The translations under genes were made by a program, and so were the position numbers. The notes under the pieces are model-generated. The model was not told the origin of the DNA. It worked only from the letters and a program-made list of their open reading frames with translations, and did no database searches. DNA of 64,000 nucleotides from Blastomyces gilchristii SLH14081 (Eukaryota; Ascomycota; Eurotiomycetes; Onygenales; Ajellomycetaceae), in contig NW_003101678.1 in assembly GCF_000003855.2 (NCBI RefSeq), forward strand, positions 2,824,803 to 2,888,802. Direction: 5' to 3'. Positions 37,567 to 48,915 of this stretch are shown piece by piece (the first letter of the stretch is position 1; every line of letters begins with the position of its first letter).

Positions 37567-38487
37567 TTACACCATGAATGATTCACCGCAGCCGCATTCG
37601 TCCTCTGTCGCAACAACACCTGTCAGTAAAATGGCTCTATATACATACATGTTTGTATCGAAACTTGAGACGAAAGAGGAGCAAGAATACTTACTGATAT
37701 TAGGATTCCTAAACACAAACCGGCTAGCCAGGCTGTCCTCCTGCCAGTCCATCTCGCTACCAATTATGCTGAACAAAGCTTTGCTGTCAATCAAGATCCT
37801 AACTCCGTCTTGCTCCACCACCTCATCAAATGGCGCGGCTTTATCCACGTATTCCAGATGGTAAGATAAGCCTGAGCATCCTCTATTCTTTACGCCAACT
37901 CGAACTAGCTTCGGATCCGGCTGGTCGGTTAGACGTCGTAAATGTACAATAGCTTCGGGAGTGATGTGCATGGCGATTTTGCGGGCTTTCAGTCTGCTCA
38001 CGCGGCGCGGTTTTTTGGGTGTTTCAGATTGCGCAGGCGCTGCAGGAGTGGCGGTTGCAGTTGCGGAGGCGGAGGCGGAGGTTGATGGTGATGAGGGAGA
38101 TGTTGGTTTTGACTTTTGGGCCTCGGTTTCAGAGGAACTGGTTGCACTCGTCTCTTTGACGGATTCATCGCTCTTAGGTTGTTGTGGCTGTGGTTGACTA
38201 TTTGATTTTGATTGCCATTTGCTGAGCACAGGATTCTTGACAGTGATTGAGGATTCAGAGGCGCTACCCGAATTCCGGGCGGGCGGGGGAAAAGAGTCTG
38301 GAAGAGAGTAGGGTTGATAGGCGGTTGCGGTCTGTAATTTTCGTTTCGAGGAATAATTAGATGAGCCGTGCGAGGAGAACGATCGGAGGCTAAGAAGACA
38401 TGCTCGTCGTCGAGCCAACTTGGTGGTGACTGATCTGAGCAGGCCAGATGATGTCACTGGAGGGTGAAGACTCGAACAGAACGACAT
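37567..38487 (-). CDS. isa1: Iron-sulfur cluster assembly protein ISA1 (IscA/A-type)
   Basis: Mitochondrial A-type carrier for 4Fe-4S cluster assembly. Exons: 37695-38487 and 37567-37619 (846 nt, 281 residues). The N-terminus is Arg/Ser-rich and lacks acidic residues (targeting peptide). A long low-complexity linker (Ser/Ala/Thr, SASASATATATP) follows, then the conserved domain from AMHITPEAIVHLRRL. Cluster ligands are the Cys of NRGCSGLSY and the two Cys of the C-terminal ECGCGESF. The single 75-nt intron splits a Ser codon. It has no stop in frame, so an unspliced message would still encode the CGCGESF end, with 25 extra residues before it. Divergent from the ARMH3 homologue. Confidence 0.93.
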   Translation of the reverse strand: MSFCSSLHPPVTSSGLLRSVTTKLARRRACLLSLRSFSSHGSSNYSSKRKLQTATAYQPYSLPDSFPPPARNSGSASESSITVKNPVLSKWQSKSNSQPQPQQPKSDESVKETSATSSSETEAQKSKPTSPSSPSTSASASATATATPAAPAQSETPKKPRRVSRLKARKIAMHITPEAIVHLRRLTDQPDPKLVRVGVKNRGCSGLSYHLEYVDKAAPFDEVVEQDGVRILIDSKALFSIIGSEMDWQEDSLASRFVFRNPNISKYSCSSFVSSFDTNMYVYRAILLTGVVATEDECGCGESFMV

Positions 38488-39055
38488 GGTTGCAGTAGAA
38501 GACGAATTGGCAGTAGTCTATAAGGTATATACAGTCCCAAAAGGGATGTTGGTACAAGGGAGTGAGCGAGTATGGAAAACGAGACCTGGTTTGTGGTAGA
38601 AATGTGTCCTTGGAGGTCAGCTTGTTGGGATGGGAAGTGAAGGGGGTTTTAGGTTCAACTTATAAATGCAGCATCAGACAAAAAGTGCATGGAAGGACTC
38701 GGCATAAGACGGTCCGGGGGCGGGTGACTAATGATCTTCAGCCCAAATCCACCAATCAGCATGGTTGGGTTTCAACGCATTCTGGTTGGTGGCTGGGGCA
38801 TGTGTGTGGCGAGGTGGTGTGGCACAAATGACGCCAGTTGGTTATCGCGCGGCTAATGCTGACAAAGCGGGTATTTCGAGGCTTGTTACCACCAACTCCG
38901 CGGTTGAGCGGGATCCATGTGTGGAAAATCGTTGACTACCCGTATTCTCTGCTCCTGGGGATAATGAACGCCATTCGATTCCCTGGATCTTATTCGTTCA
39001 CCATTAATAGACGTTGACAATACACAACCGTCGGGCATCCTCTTCCCCAAAAATC
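38488..39055. promoter_or_regulatory. Divergent upstream region of ISA1 and ARMH3 homologue
   Basis: 568 bp between divergent starts; relatively GC-rich. No specific sites identified. Confidence 0.45.
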
Positions 39056-41607
39056 ATGGAAGCTTCTCCTCTGACGCAGCAATCCAGACCGGACACCTTC
39101 CAGCCAAAGATCGTCAAGCTATACGAAACTCTATTTCTTGTATGTTCCAGCTGTTATTATTCATAGCCACTGTAGCCGAATCTGCTGACAAATGATTTAC
39201 AGAATCCTGAATATGCGGAACCGTCAGAAGGTTTCTGGAGAGAGTTCTTTCTTCTCCCACCGGAGAGGGTCCGCCTGAGCCAGATACTGGACGGTATCAG
39301 TCCTGATGAAATCTTGCAAATCCACGTATGTGCCTATTTGCATATTCACGTACATAGTCGTTGAGGACTTGACTAACATAACCCCTAGTTTCACACTCAA
39401 CAGCTGTTCTCCAGGGCCGTAAAGGAGGCAGCTTCTGGAAAATCTCCATCAAATCTACAGGCTCTAGAGGTTAGCCTGGCTGCATTCTGAATGACCCGCC
39501 TAAAAAGACTTACTGAGAGCTTCACAAAACAGACCTTGACAACTCTCTTAGGTGGCGTCTTAACTAAGAAGTACACCAACCCGAGTTCTGATATCATCAC
39601 TGTTCTCGCTGGCATTGACGAAGTCGACCATGTTATCGCTGACTTTGTCGCTGCCCTGGACGGGATCATACGTAATGGAGCCACCTGTATGATATTACAT
39701 GCGAAAAACTCAATCATTATGCTTTATCATATAATAAGAACCCGGCTGATTACCTCACGTTGAAATAGCCGAGATCCGTATTAAGGCTGTTGAAGCCGCG
39801 ATATCAATGACCAGCGGCGGGTATAAAACAAGTCTTATATCCTATTTTATGCATAGGGATATTTTTCCAGCCCTGATGAAGGTTCGACAAAGGCTTCTTA
39901 TATATATAGGCTCCAAATCTTCTAATCCATATATGCTGACTGCAGATTACTTATAGTTTGTGCATGATTCAGATACCCGCACTCAAATCTTTGAACCATT
40001 TGTGCTTCTAGGGCTTCTATCAAACTACAACAAGTTTGAATTCCAGAACCCGTACCAGCTACGACTTGATGACTTTGTAAATGAATCAACCATTCAGAAA
40101 ATAGTCAATGGAGCTGGTGCGACATGCACTGCCTTGCGGAACGGGTACGTTGCCGTCCAGGATGATCTTCCTGAGGGTTGGAACTTGAGTTCAACCTTGG
40201 CCTTCTTTGGCCTTGGGGTTCTGGCGCCTAGTCGCAGAGCTAAGACGCCGTTGACTCCGGAAGAGGCTAAAGCACGCTTTGGAGTTCTGTAAGTATATTC
40301 TTTTTTGGTTCTCCTACAACACGTACTACCGAGGACAGGGGTTTTCTGACAAACCTAAAGTCCCTGCCCCGAAGCGACTATATTACTTGCGATATACGAT
40401 TTCATCAATGCGAATAAGCTGTTTGCTTTCAGTTTTGTCTCATTCATGCCAGAAAAGCGCTCTGAAGAATCACCGTTTTCAAGTTTCCTCTCACTTACCT
40501 CGTATCTCCTCCAACATGCATATCGATCGCCAAGAGTTACTCTTTATGCGGAGACTACCTTGTTTTCACTTCGCATACTCGTGGAAGAGCCGTTTCTATG
40601 TAAACAGATCTGTAGCGAGGAGATGAAGCGCCCTATACGGCTTTGTCGCCAACGAGCACCTTACCTTCCCTTGATACAGGGAGAAAGGATCCTCGCAACC
40701 GTCATCTTCGACATCATGATAGATACTATTAACCATAACCTCCGCAGGGAACTCGACGTCGCCTTATATTGGTGCGTATCCCAACCAGCCTCGGATATTT
40801 AGCCACAACACAGTTATATACTAACTCATTGACTTGAACAGTCACACAATCTCCATCCTTCTCCGTCTCCTTACTTATGTCTCCTCAAACCAAACACGTC
40901 TCGCATATCACTGGTCCGAGCTCTGGCGGACCCTGCTCACCCTCACCCGTTTCATGACGACTTACGCCAAGGACCTCACCTCAAACCCTCAAATCCACAA
41001 CCTCGCCACCTCCCTGATTGATCTAATCGCCTTTTGCATATCCGCTGGCGACACCTTCCTCCCAGACCCGGCGTCCTATGACGACCTATTTTACAAGGTC
41101 GTCGAGACAGGACCCATCCTCGCCCGCTTCAAAGATACATACGAACGCTCCCTTTCCTCCTCCTCACCAGCAGCCCTCTCAGCCTCCACTGACTCCGCCA
41201 CACCCTCAATAGACACCCTCATCAGCGTCGCCTCCCACTTCCACTCCCTCCTCTTCCTCGCCGATAAACCCAAGGACACAAAAACAGCAACACAAACACC
41301 CACCTCCCCAACCACCAGCACCGAAATCCTCGCCACCGGCAAGAAGAAAAATCTCAGTCCGCGCGAAGTCCACCAGATCATCAAGCAAGGGTATGATACG
41401 CTGAGCATCCGGTCGCAGGAAGGGCTGAACCTGTGGGAGAAGTGGAGGGAGGCGGATTGGAAAGCGGAGTTGAAGCGGATTGCGCGCTGCGCGGTTGAGG
41501 ATGCGAGAATTGTGGTTGTGTCGAAGGCGGAGCAGACGCCGGTCCTTGTGGATACGAGTGTAGGCGGTGGAGGAGGGGGAGGTGGTGGTGGTAAGCAAGT
41601 CAAGTAA
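39056..41607 (+). CDS. ARMH3/DUF1741 armadillo-like helical protein (UPF0588)
   Basis: Homologue of human ARMH3 (C10orf76), a Golgi protein that supports PI4KB. Eight exons: 39056-39139, 39203-39325, 39389-39469, 39533-39686, 39769-39881, 39957-40288, 40361-40771, 40842-41607 (2064 nt, 687 residues). Recognisable segments are FQPKIVKLYETLF, GFWREFFLLP, LLGLLSNYNKFEFQNPY (a family hallmark), LLRLLTYVSSNQTRLAYHW and SPREVHQIIKQGYDTLS near the C-terminus. A Gly run closes the protein. Mostly helical, no signal peptide. The acceptor of exon 7 (CTAAAG) is unusual; it was chosen because it alone keeps the conserved EATILLAIYDFINANKL in frame. The role in this fungus is inferred from the animal homologue only. 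Confidence 0.9.
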
Positions 41608-42505
41608 GACTTGCGTCGTTGTGTCCGGGGACGTTCGTGCGCACCCAATCCATGTTTGGCACTGAGTGCTACATTTTCCGTGTTTCGCGGTTTTAAGATT
41701 TTGTCTTCTCGTATGTGCAAGTTTGCGATGAGAAGCCGGTTGTTATACTCAGGGTTTATTTTGTGGTTTACAATTCTGTCTTACGCGCTTGGTTTGTGTA
41801 GGGTGATTGTGTTGAAGCCCCAATCATACCAATATAGATCAATGTTCATTTAACTTAAAGTTGTTGTAATGAAAATCGTCCATTCGCACAGAAAAACATA
41901 AAATCAAGGAAGGAGGGGAGGGAGAGTTTTCTTCCGTGAGTTGTCAAAGAAAAAATGAGCCACCCTGAAGTTTCCACAACTCGATCTTGCATCGAATATA
42001 TAATATATAAACCTAAAAACGCCAATAAAAACCACGGGGGAAAAATACGAAGGCAAAGCGAACGCGAAGGGAAAGCAAAGGGAAAGTAAAGGATTAAATA
42101 AAAATATCGAGTGAATAGCAAAGCCTGATTGAAAAACTAGGAAAAGGGCGTTGAAAGAAAGGATAGAAATTGTGCCTCACGGTGCCCTTTTGATCACACG
42201 TGCCTGGGCGAACTGCCATCTTTTCACAATTCCCCGCGCTTTGCTTGGATTCTTTCGAAACAAAATGGCAAAACATCCAAGATGCAACATATTAGGGTTT
42301 TCATATCTCGCCATCCCAGTAAAACGATCATAAAGCCTGCTAACATATCGGAATTTGAACGCAGGATATTGAGAGTAATGCTAGGGGTCATTCTTCCATT
42401 GTTAGGGAGGCATCGACTTGCAAGTTCCCTCTCCGTAAAAACGCAGCGATAGCGTGCAAATTCCAAATTGTATGAAAAAATATATATATAAAATAAGGAA
42501 CAGGA
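41608..42505. other. Intergenic between converging genes
   Basis: About 900 bp with both 3' ends; AT-rich. Short frames only; nothing recognised. Confidence 0.5.
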
Positions 42506-43870
42506 TTAAAAGAGGCGGGACGTCGCAGTTCCGGGAGCATCCGGGTTTGAAATGCCCTTTGCTTTGTCGATATATTCGTTGCCGGGGCTCTTATATTTGG
42601 TCGCAAACATTTTTTCAGAGTTCCTACTTAGCCATATCGCGAGCTTGGATAATTCTTCACGCAGACGGTTTGTGGACTCTTGGCCTAGGTTTGTCTGCGC
42701 GAGAAGCTCAGGTAACGAGGCTGTGAAAAGAAATGAAATACGTGTCAGTTCTAGTTTGCATATATAGGTAGACTGGAAAACAGCATTGGAATATTTTGGT
42801 AGCGGCGCAGGGTTAGCTTAGTTGATAAAATGAACAGAAAGTCTTACCGAATAATCTGGCTAGATGTTCCGCTCCATATACATCGCAAGGTCCCTTGTCC
42901 ACGAAACCTTCGGCCGCAGATTCCCATTTCTTCTGCAGGATGTGATATTGCTCTCTTTCAAAACTGTATAGCAATAGTCGGCCAAGGCATTTATCGAAGT
43001 ATTCTCTCACGCCAGATAACACTTCTTCCAGCACATCCACTTGTGCCTGTGAAGTTCTCTTGACTTTTTCCTCTTCAAAATATGTATCCAGAATTTTGTT
43101 CACTGGGACTTTTGCAGGAAGCGGTACCAGCTGCATGTTCTTCGTGATGTTTTCCCAATCATCCACGAGAAGTGCCTTCAGAGTATCAGGCATCACTATC
43201 CTTATTGATGGGCGCGCATTAAAATGTTCCTCCTGTGGCAAATCATCAGTCAACACGTCACATAAATTGTTGGTTTGGCTGATTCCAGGCAATACCGAAA
43301 ATATGATATGGGTGACTTTCACAGCGAAATCGAAACAGTATCTCTTAAGTAGCATGAAAGGTAAAGATGGGCTACATACCTTTTCAATTTCCGCATCTCT
43401 TGATCGCTTGGTGCCTCTGGCAGGGGTGGATGAATGCCTTTCTTCGCTATTTCGATTCGAGCTCATGTCAGAGCCACGGCGCCTTTTCGCGGACGACTGT
43501 TTAGTCCGCTGCCGCATCGAAGCTTCCACATCACGACGGAGCGTAGCAGCAAGTTCCCTGTTCTCTTCAGTTGCTTTGCGTAAGCGGTCTTGTAAAACCC
43601 AATCATCCCACCTGTCACATTCGTGTTAGCTATGCATCCAGAAAGACAAGACGGCACAAAAAAACTGCCTTCATCTCAAAAAAACAAGATAGACAGGGGT
43701 GCATACGTATTCTTCCAGCCCTTGTAGTGGACCCGATACTCGTAAGGGCTTTTCCTGTCATCTGGATCGGTCAATCTGACCTCAAGGATCTTCGCCTCGT
43801 AGAGAATCTCATGATGGAAGCAGAAAACCTTCTCATCTTTATGATAAATCGGGTGATTTGCTGGCGCCAT
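42506..43870 (-). CDS. eaf3: Chromatin factor EAF3 (MRG15 family)
   Basis: Reader of methylated H3K36 and subunit of NuA4 acetyltransferase and Rpd3S deacetylase complexes. Exons: 43707-43870, 43380-43611, 42848-43232, 42506-42720 (996 nt, 331 residues). The N-terminal chromo-barrel domain (FCFHHEILYEAKILEV, YRVHYKGWKNT, WDDWV over the first junction) is followed by a basic Ser/Arg linker with KRRR and KRSRD. The MRG domain runs from about residue 140 (PSIRIVMPDTLKALLVDDWE, VPLPAKVPVNKIL, YGAEHLARLF, ASLPELLAQT) to near the C-terminus. The third intron of the chosen set (43233-43379) is longer than the others. It is divergent from CNL2 with about 1 kb between. Confidence 0.95.
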
Positions 43871-44902
43871 GACAGTAGGTAGTACAGCAACAAAAGTATA
43901 CCCGCTTCAGTGGCTAGTTTTGCAGTTCTCAACAGCCTCTTCTATACTGGGTCCTGCAGCCCGAGAACGGATGAAAGGACTGGGGTACGTAGCAAGCTGG
44001 GGTATTTGGCCACACTCGCGAAAGCAAAAAAATAAACCACTGCGACAAAGGACAAATGAAAGGCAATAATAAACACTGTTGCAAATTCAGAAACAGGATC
44101 AGTTAACGCTACTAATGCCTCAATCAGATAGACAAGCAGCTACGAAACAGGGTGGAAAACGTCAGCACGGGAAGAGGAGCAACCACCACGTAGCAGGGCA
44201 ACCCCAAAAAGAAGGATTCCAAAATGTTCGTATTGACAGTTCTGTTGTGAGAGAACGATGGCCGGCAGAGGAAGAATCAAACCAACAGCGGAGGTGTGGC
44301 TTCTTTCTTGCTGCGGTGGCTCAGAGAGAGAAATGTCTGGATATTTGGATATTCAACCGAACGAGGACAAGACGGACAAGACGGACCCTTTATTATTATT
44401 ATATATAACTACGGAGTAAGTTACTCCGTACACCTTTCTTTCACCTTTTGCTGCTCCCCTTGAGAATCTTTTCGTAGCCAACGCGCGCCGGTATTAGTTA
44501 CCTACCCTGTATCGGGCGTTACGACCCTGTAACTTTGCCCTAAACCGCGTTGATGACTCGGATATTATGTCAGCGTCCGCAGCAAACGTCAAACCAACAA
44601 CCCCCCCCCAAGTTCTTCCTAAGAGCGCGAAGGAGAGAGGAGAGACAACAACGCAATGCACTGTTCAAAGGAAGGCATTTAACTGGCTTTCTTACGTTTT
44701 CCTAAGATAAAATACTAACTGGTGTTATCTGTTCTTTTCTGGGCTTCAGATCTATGCCCGTTTGGATTGTTCTATTGCTGGTTATCAAGAACTGAACTGC
44801 ACAATTTATGTTGGGATAAAAGTTGGAAGTAAATTCGGCCCCGTTGGAGTTGTGTTCGGGAACTGCCTGGGATTTCACTATTATCCTCGCCATTCACCCA
44901 TC
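43871..44902. promoter_or_regulatory. Divergent upstream region of EAF3 and CNL2
   Basis: 1032 bp between divergent starts. Contains an almost perfect palindrome at 44410-44430 directly after a TATTATTATTATATATA stretch, and a C-run near 44605. No gene supported. Confidence 0.45.
44410..44430. repeat. 21-bp palindrome made of inverted TACGGAGTA copies
   Basis: TACGGAGTAA and TTACTCCGTA face each other around a single central base. It lies in the EAF3/CNL2 intergenic region. The half-site also occurs singly at 29993-30001 and 31756-31764. Could be a miniature-element footprint or a protein site. Confidence 0.8.
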
Positions 44903-45499
44903 ATGGCCCCTTCCGAAGTGTCAATATTGTCAAATTTCCTTCTCTCCCCATCTCCTCTACCCACCCTCATCTCTTTGAGCAAATTCACAGAGTTATTCCC
45001 CAGGCATCTCCGGTCCCACCCGCAGATAAGGGTCCTATATCGAGAATTACAACATATCCGCTCTCAGGATCTTGATCTCGTCAGGGAAAATATCGACAGA
45101 GAAATTCAGAGAGGCGAGAGACAAAGAGAAGAACTGAGAAATGCAAAGCAACTTACCGGTGTAAGTGGGATGGACAAAACCGATAAACTAGAAATGGAGA
45201 TGGATATCCAGCTTTTCGGTCAAAGAGAGCCTGCAATTTCCCCCGAAGATTTGCACACATTGGCGTCCATTCTGCCAGAGATGGGAAAAGCTTGCTCATC
45301 GATGGAACAGGAAATTGAAGCTGCAGATGCCGAAGCTGCGCGTATATTCGCAGAACTTAGTTCTACCGTGGGGGAATTAAGTGAACTACGCTATGGGAAA
45401 TTCAACAAGCCTGCTGATGTTGCCACCAACGCTGTTGACGATGGTATTCGAGGCTTGAAGGAACTTGAGAATGCCTGCAATCCCTCTAGGAAGGGTTGA
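44903..45499 (+). CDS. cnl2: Kinetochore protein CNL2/NKP2
   Basis: Subunit of the inner kinetochore CCAN (Ctf19/Mis6 complex side). Single exon, 198 residues. The N-terminus MAPSEVSILSNFLLSPSPLP and the following SLSKFTELFPRHLRSHPQIRVLYREL match the Cnl2/NKP2 family. The rest is predicted helical and coiled (RENIDREIQRGERQREEL; EQEIEAADAEAARIFAEL). The ATG at 44903 was chosen over an in-frame upstream codon at 44762, because the text before it has no family resemblance and the family starts here. Confidence 0.88.
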   Translation: MAPSEVSILSNFLLSPSPLPTLISLSKFTELFPRHLRSHPQIRVLYRELQHIRSQDLDLVRENIDREIQRGERQREELRNAKQLTGVSGMDKTDKLEMEMDIQLFGQREPAISPEDLHTLASILPEMGKACSSMEQEIEAADAEAARIFAELSSTVGELSELRYGKFNKPADVATNAVDDGIRGLKELENACNPSRKG

Positions 45500-46179
45500 T
45501 TAACCCTTTCCGAATTTTTGATCCTTTGGATACCTTCAAATGGAGACGCCCTTGTCCAAAAGCCATTTTTGTTATGGTGCGGCTCACCCGGGTCGTGCAA
45601 AAAGCTGGCTGGATTGCACATTAATATGGAACAAGACCCCTCTAGGGAACATGTCAAACCGAAGCTCAGGCCAGGATTAACGAGTCCAGCGACCACAGCA
45701 CTGTACTTTTCTTGGTTTCGAGATGTGTGGAATCATTGAGGTGGTATGGATGTATTGAGATGGGGTTCCCTTTGTCGAGCGCTTCAACACTATTTGGAAA
45801 GGCCACTCTGACCAGGAAGGCTATGGAGTAACACGGAATAAGTTGATTTACTGCAAGTAAACATGATAAATTTCACCAAAAAACCTGGCTGGACACTGCT
45901 AAACTTCCGACGTCCCTGCTGAGAAAATGGAGATGAAATCGTCGAAACTTCCCAACGCTTCTCACAAAATGTTTTGAAAAAAAGGCCCTTAAGGTTCAAA
46001 CTGTGAAACCACCATCCGAACGAACAAATGCACAGGATATTTACGGTCTTTTTCGTTCTATTCCAGGGCAACTCCTTATTATTCCGCGGACAGAATATTG
46101 GAGTGGCGGTGAGAGATATTCTTCAGGTTAGGAAGATATTCTGTGCTCTGAGAAAAGTTCTCTGTTTCTGCCTCCATTC
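45500..46179. other. Intergenic between converging genes
   Basis: 680 bp, nothing recognised beyond both 3' ends. Confidence 0.5.
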
Positions 46180-46935
46180 CTACAAACATTCGAACCCTCC
46201 ACTGTCAATCTCCTCCATGTAGTAATATGACCGTTTCAACCAGCCCAGTTCGGCCAATAACGGGTTACCAACAAGCCTCAGGATCTCACCTTCAAGATAC
46301 TGAAGGCGGACACTCCCTGCGCCTAAGGCCGGTCGGCCGACTTCGTCGAATCGATGCTGCTTTACTGGCATGCGCTGTTTCCAGTTGACGGTCTCGTTCC
46401 CATGGCCACGGGGCAATGGAGGAAATCGACAATAGCCAGATTTGCTCCGGTCATCGCCCTCGTGCTTGAACTCCTCGTAGCTGGGCCAAGGTGCCAAGTC
46501 ACGAATACTGGGATAGGCCCTCCGAGGCACCCAAATGGTCTCTCTGGCGAGAACCAAGGCCAGCCCGTCTGGTAACTTCTTTCCTCCAAGGACCGGACCC
46601 ACTTGGACCGGCTCGCACCGTCCCCTTTCAATCGCTCTTCTGAGAGCTTGGCATAAAAGACGACTATGCTTCTCCTCCATCCACGCGAGCCTATGGGAAA
46701 TCCATGCCCCAAAGGTCCTTGGCGTAAAGGGGGATTTTGGCGCGACGTACATCATCGTATTCCGGACCCTCACCCAGGCTTCGAATTCTCTTGTTTCGGT
46801 TGACAACCATGTTTGAGATGCCGTATGGCTCATGATTGCCGCGTTGGCGTCTTCAGTCCGGCGATGATGGGAGCGATTTACAGCGGTCGAAGGGTTGGTG
46901 TTGAGGTTGTTAAGTTGGGTTCGAACGCTGCCCAT
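46180..46935 (-). CDS. Uncharacterised fungal protein
   Basis: Single open frame of 251 residues with good coding character; I do not recognise the family. It is rich in Trp, Arg and Pro: RTFGAWISHRLAWMEEKH, LARETIWVPRRAYPSIRDLAPWP, and RFPPLPRGHGNETVNWKQRM. It has no signal peptide, membrane segment or Cys cluster. The C-terminal part (VGNPLLAELGWLKRSYYYME) looks globular. The start could lie in another exon upstream. I support it as a gene by length, lack of breaks and non-repetitive composition only. Confidence 0.65.
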   Translation of the reverse strand: MGSVRTQLNNLNTNPSTAVNRSHHRRTEDANAAIMSHTASQTWLSTETREFEAWVRVRNTMMYVAPKSPFTPRTFGAWISHRLAWMEEKHSRLLCQALRRAIERGRCEPVQVGPVLGGKKLPDGLALVLARETIWVPRRAYPSIRDLAPWPSYEEFKHEGDDRSKSGYCRFPPLPRGHGNETVNWKQRMPVKQHRFDEVGRPALGAGSVRLQYLEGEILRLVGNPLLAELGWLKRSYYYMEEIDSGGFECL

Positions 46936-48330
46936 TTAATTCTGGGCTATGGGAAACTGCATATCAATATTCGCCGTTAGCTTCTGCAACCTGATATAAT
47001 GCCCATGGGACCTGTCCCCGTACCTTAAACTTGACTGTTCCCGAGCACACAAGAGCCGTGGCTCAGAGCTTGAAAATTGGGGAGGTGGGAGGAAAGCCTT
47101 GCCTACTTTATAGGCAATGTCTGATATTCAATCCAAGAACGCCGCGTTGTATCTGGATGTTTCCTTCTGGTTCTATTAATGGATGCCTAAGGCCCATATC
47201 TCGCCCGTGATAGAAGAAGGTTCAGGAAATTTACAGAGTCGAATTCTTTGGATAGCTCTGCCTTTCGATGGCTCATAAGGCGGCTGTTAAAGAGTAGTAG
47301 AGGTTGGAGGGCCATGTTTGCTGTTTTTCTGATCTAACCCTTGCTTAATCACTGAAGATTGTATTCGCCCTTTCTGACCGACCCGCCGCTTCTCAAGAAA
47401 CAAGGGCTGGGAGGCTCCAATTCCAAAAACGAAAGTCTAGCGAAAGAGAAGGGTACTACTGAATTAAATTTGAATGACTTTCATTTGTTGATATTTGAAA
47501 GGCGAACAACTGTTTTTTTGACACAAAAGACCTGGGAACCTGAAGTGAAGAAAAATATTCTGTGATATAGACCCATAATTCATTTTCAGTAAGCAGCATT
47601 TTGTTCAAGGAGCTATATCCATATTCTCTCTCTTGACTACAAAACCTCTCGCCTCCAGACCAAGGGGTGTTAACTTGTCTGACTGGATTTCTCTGTGAGG
47701 GTGTTCTTCATTCCTGTGGCAGCTAGGTTATATTTAGGTTGCTGTCTTTCTAAAACTAAAGAACATTATCTATGAGATGCTTTGATGATCTTAGTGGATT
47801 TGGGGTGTTTTAGTTACTCCTGTCCCTCCAATTCAAGGTGCGAATCTTCCAATGCTTCCCGGGGCAGATTCATTGTGACTGCCTGTCTTATTTATACATG
47901 TCCACTATTTTTTAATACAAAGGGTATGATCAGATCCTTTACCTATCCATTATTGCAATTGTACTTCCGTATATTCAAAGTATATCAATTAATTGTGTAT
48001 TCTGCAATAAGTACTCCATAATCCTTCCAAGCGACCCAGGTCGGTCTTGAATATCTTACCTCGGTAGTTAGTTGGTTAGTCTTGGCAGATCTCCGAAACT
48101 TTTCAGTTTGGCACAAGTCGACGTCATAGATCTAAACTACGAAAAAGTCCCGAGATATCTTGTTCATTTCGAGCACAGGAAGAAGAAAAACACTGCGTCG
48201 TCATATATCGAGAGATAAGATCCCTAAGGATACCAGCAGCAGAATAAGCTACTCTACTTCTTTCTCCATAAAACCGGGGCTTCGTGTCGTATATCCTCAT
48301 ATCAATATATCCTCATATCAATTACACACC
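46936..48330. other. Intergenic upstream of the unknown protein and CTF8
   Basis: About 1.4 kb between divergent starts. No supported gene; an in-frame extension of CTF8 back to 48160 was judged to be 5' leader. Confidence 0.45.
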
Positions 48331-48915
48331 ATGCCAACAGTTCGCCTTCATCCGCCATCTGAACGAGGCGCGAAGTCAGAGAAGCCCAACAACCCGCTCC
48401 CACAACTCCTCCAAACACCTTCTGGACTCGCAATACTAGAGATGCAGGGCACAATAAACCTACCAGACCCATGTGCGGCCAATGACTCAGATACCCTCAA
48501 CATGGATCTTGAGTCCAGCGGACTCGCCGATTCGCCAAAGCAGTATAGGACACCCATTGGCCGCCTGATATTCCCGGACTACAATGACGCCGCAGACAAT
48601 GATCCAAATGATAGCTCCTGGATGAAGCGTGTCTATCTATACGTCGGCCGGCACCAGCGGCTTACAGGGGAGGTCAAGAAACTTCCGAGGCCCTTGGCGG
48701 CTATCCAACGGGTTGAGGAGACGAGTCAGGAGAGCACGGCAGGCGGCATGAAGGGGAGGAGGACGAAGGCAAGATTGCGGGCGGAGGGGATATTGGATGC
48801 TGAGTGTTCAGATGATGAGGAATGTGATAGCTGTGATGAATTGGAGATTGTCGATGTGATCAGGCACAAGATCATATTCTCGTCAAGGCCGGAGCCGGTT
48901 TCTTCAGATGAGTAG
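48331..48915 (+). CDS. ctf8: Chromosome transmission fidelity protein CTF8
   Basis: Small subunit of the alternative clamp loader Ctf18-Dcc1-Ctf8-RFC, which acts in sister chromatid cohesion and PCNA loading. Single exon, 194 residues. The conserved core reads LPQLLQTPSGLAILEMQGTI, then GRLIFPDY, YLYVGRHQRLTGEVKKLPRP and, at the end, ELEIVDVIRHKIIFSSRPEP. An acidic insert (AECSDDEECDSCDELE) lies before the last block. The ATG at 48331 (MPTVRLHPPS) is preferred to an upstream in-frame ATG at 48160, since the extra 57 residues are basic, unlike the family, and overlap a probable leader. Confidence 0.92.
   Translation: MPTVRLHPPSERGAKSEKPNNPLPQLLQTPSGLAILEMQGTINLPDPCAANDSDTLNMDLESSGLADSPKQYRTPIGRLIFPDYNDAADNDPNDSSWMKRVYLYVGRHQRLTGEVKKLPRPLAAIQRVEETSQESTAGGMKGRRTKARLRAEGILDAECSDDEECDSCDELEIVDVIRHKIIFSSRPEPVSSDE

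Noticed and set aside
41091..41720. Minus-strand frame of 209 codons opposite the ARMH3 homologue
   Set aside because: Poly-Pro and Ser/Arg text mirrors the Gly run and linker of the sense gene; no family motif.
46910..46930. GGGTTCGAAC resembling a tRNA T-loop
   Set aside because: It lies in the first codons of the unknown protein gene and no acceptor or anticodon arms can be paired around it. No tRNA or rRNA was found anywhere in the window.
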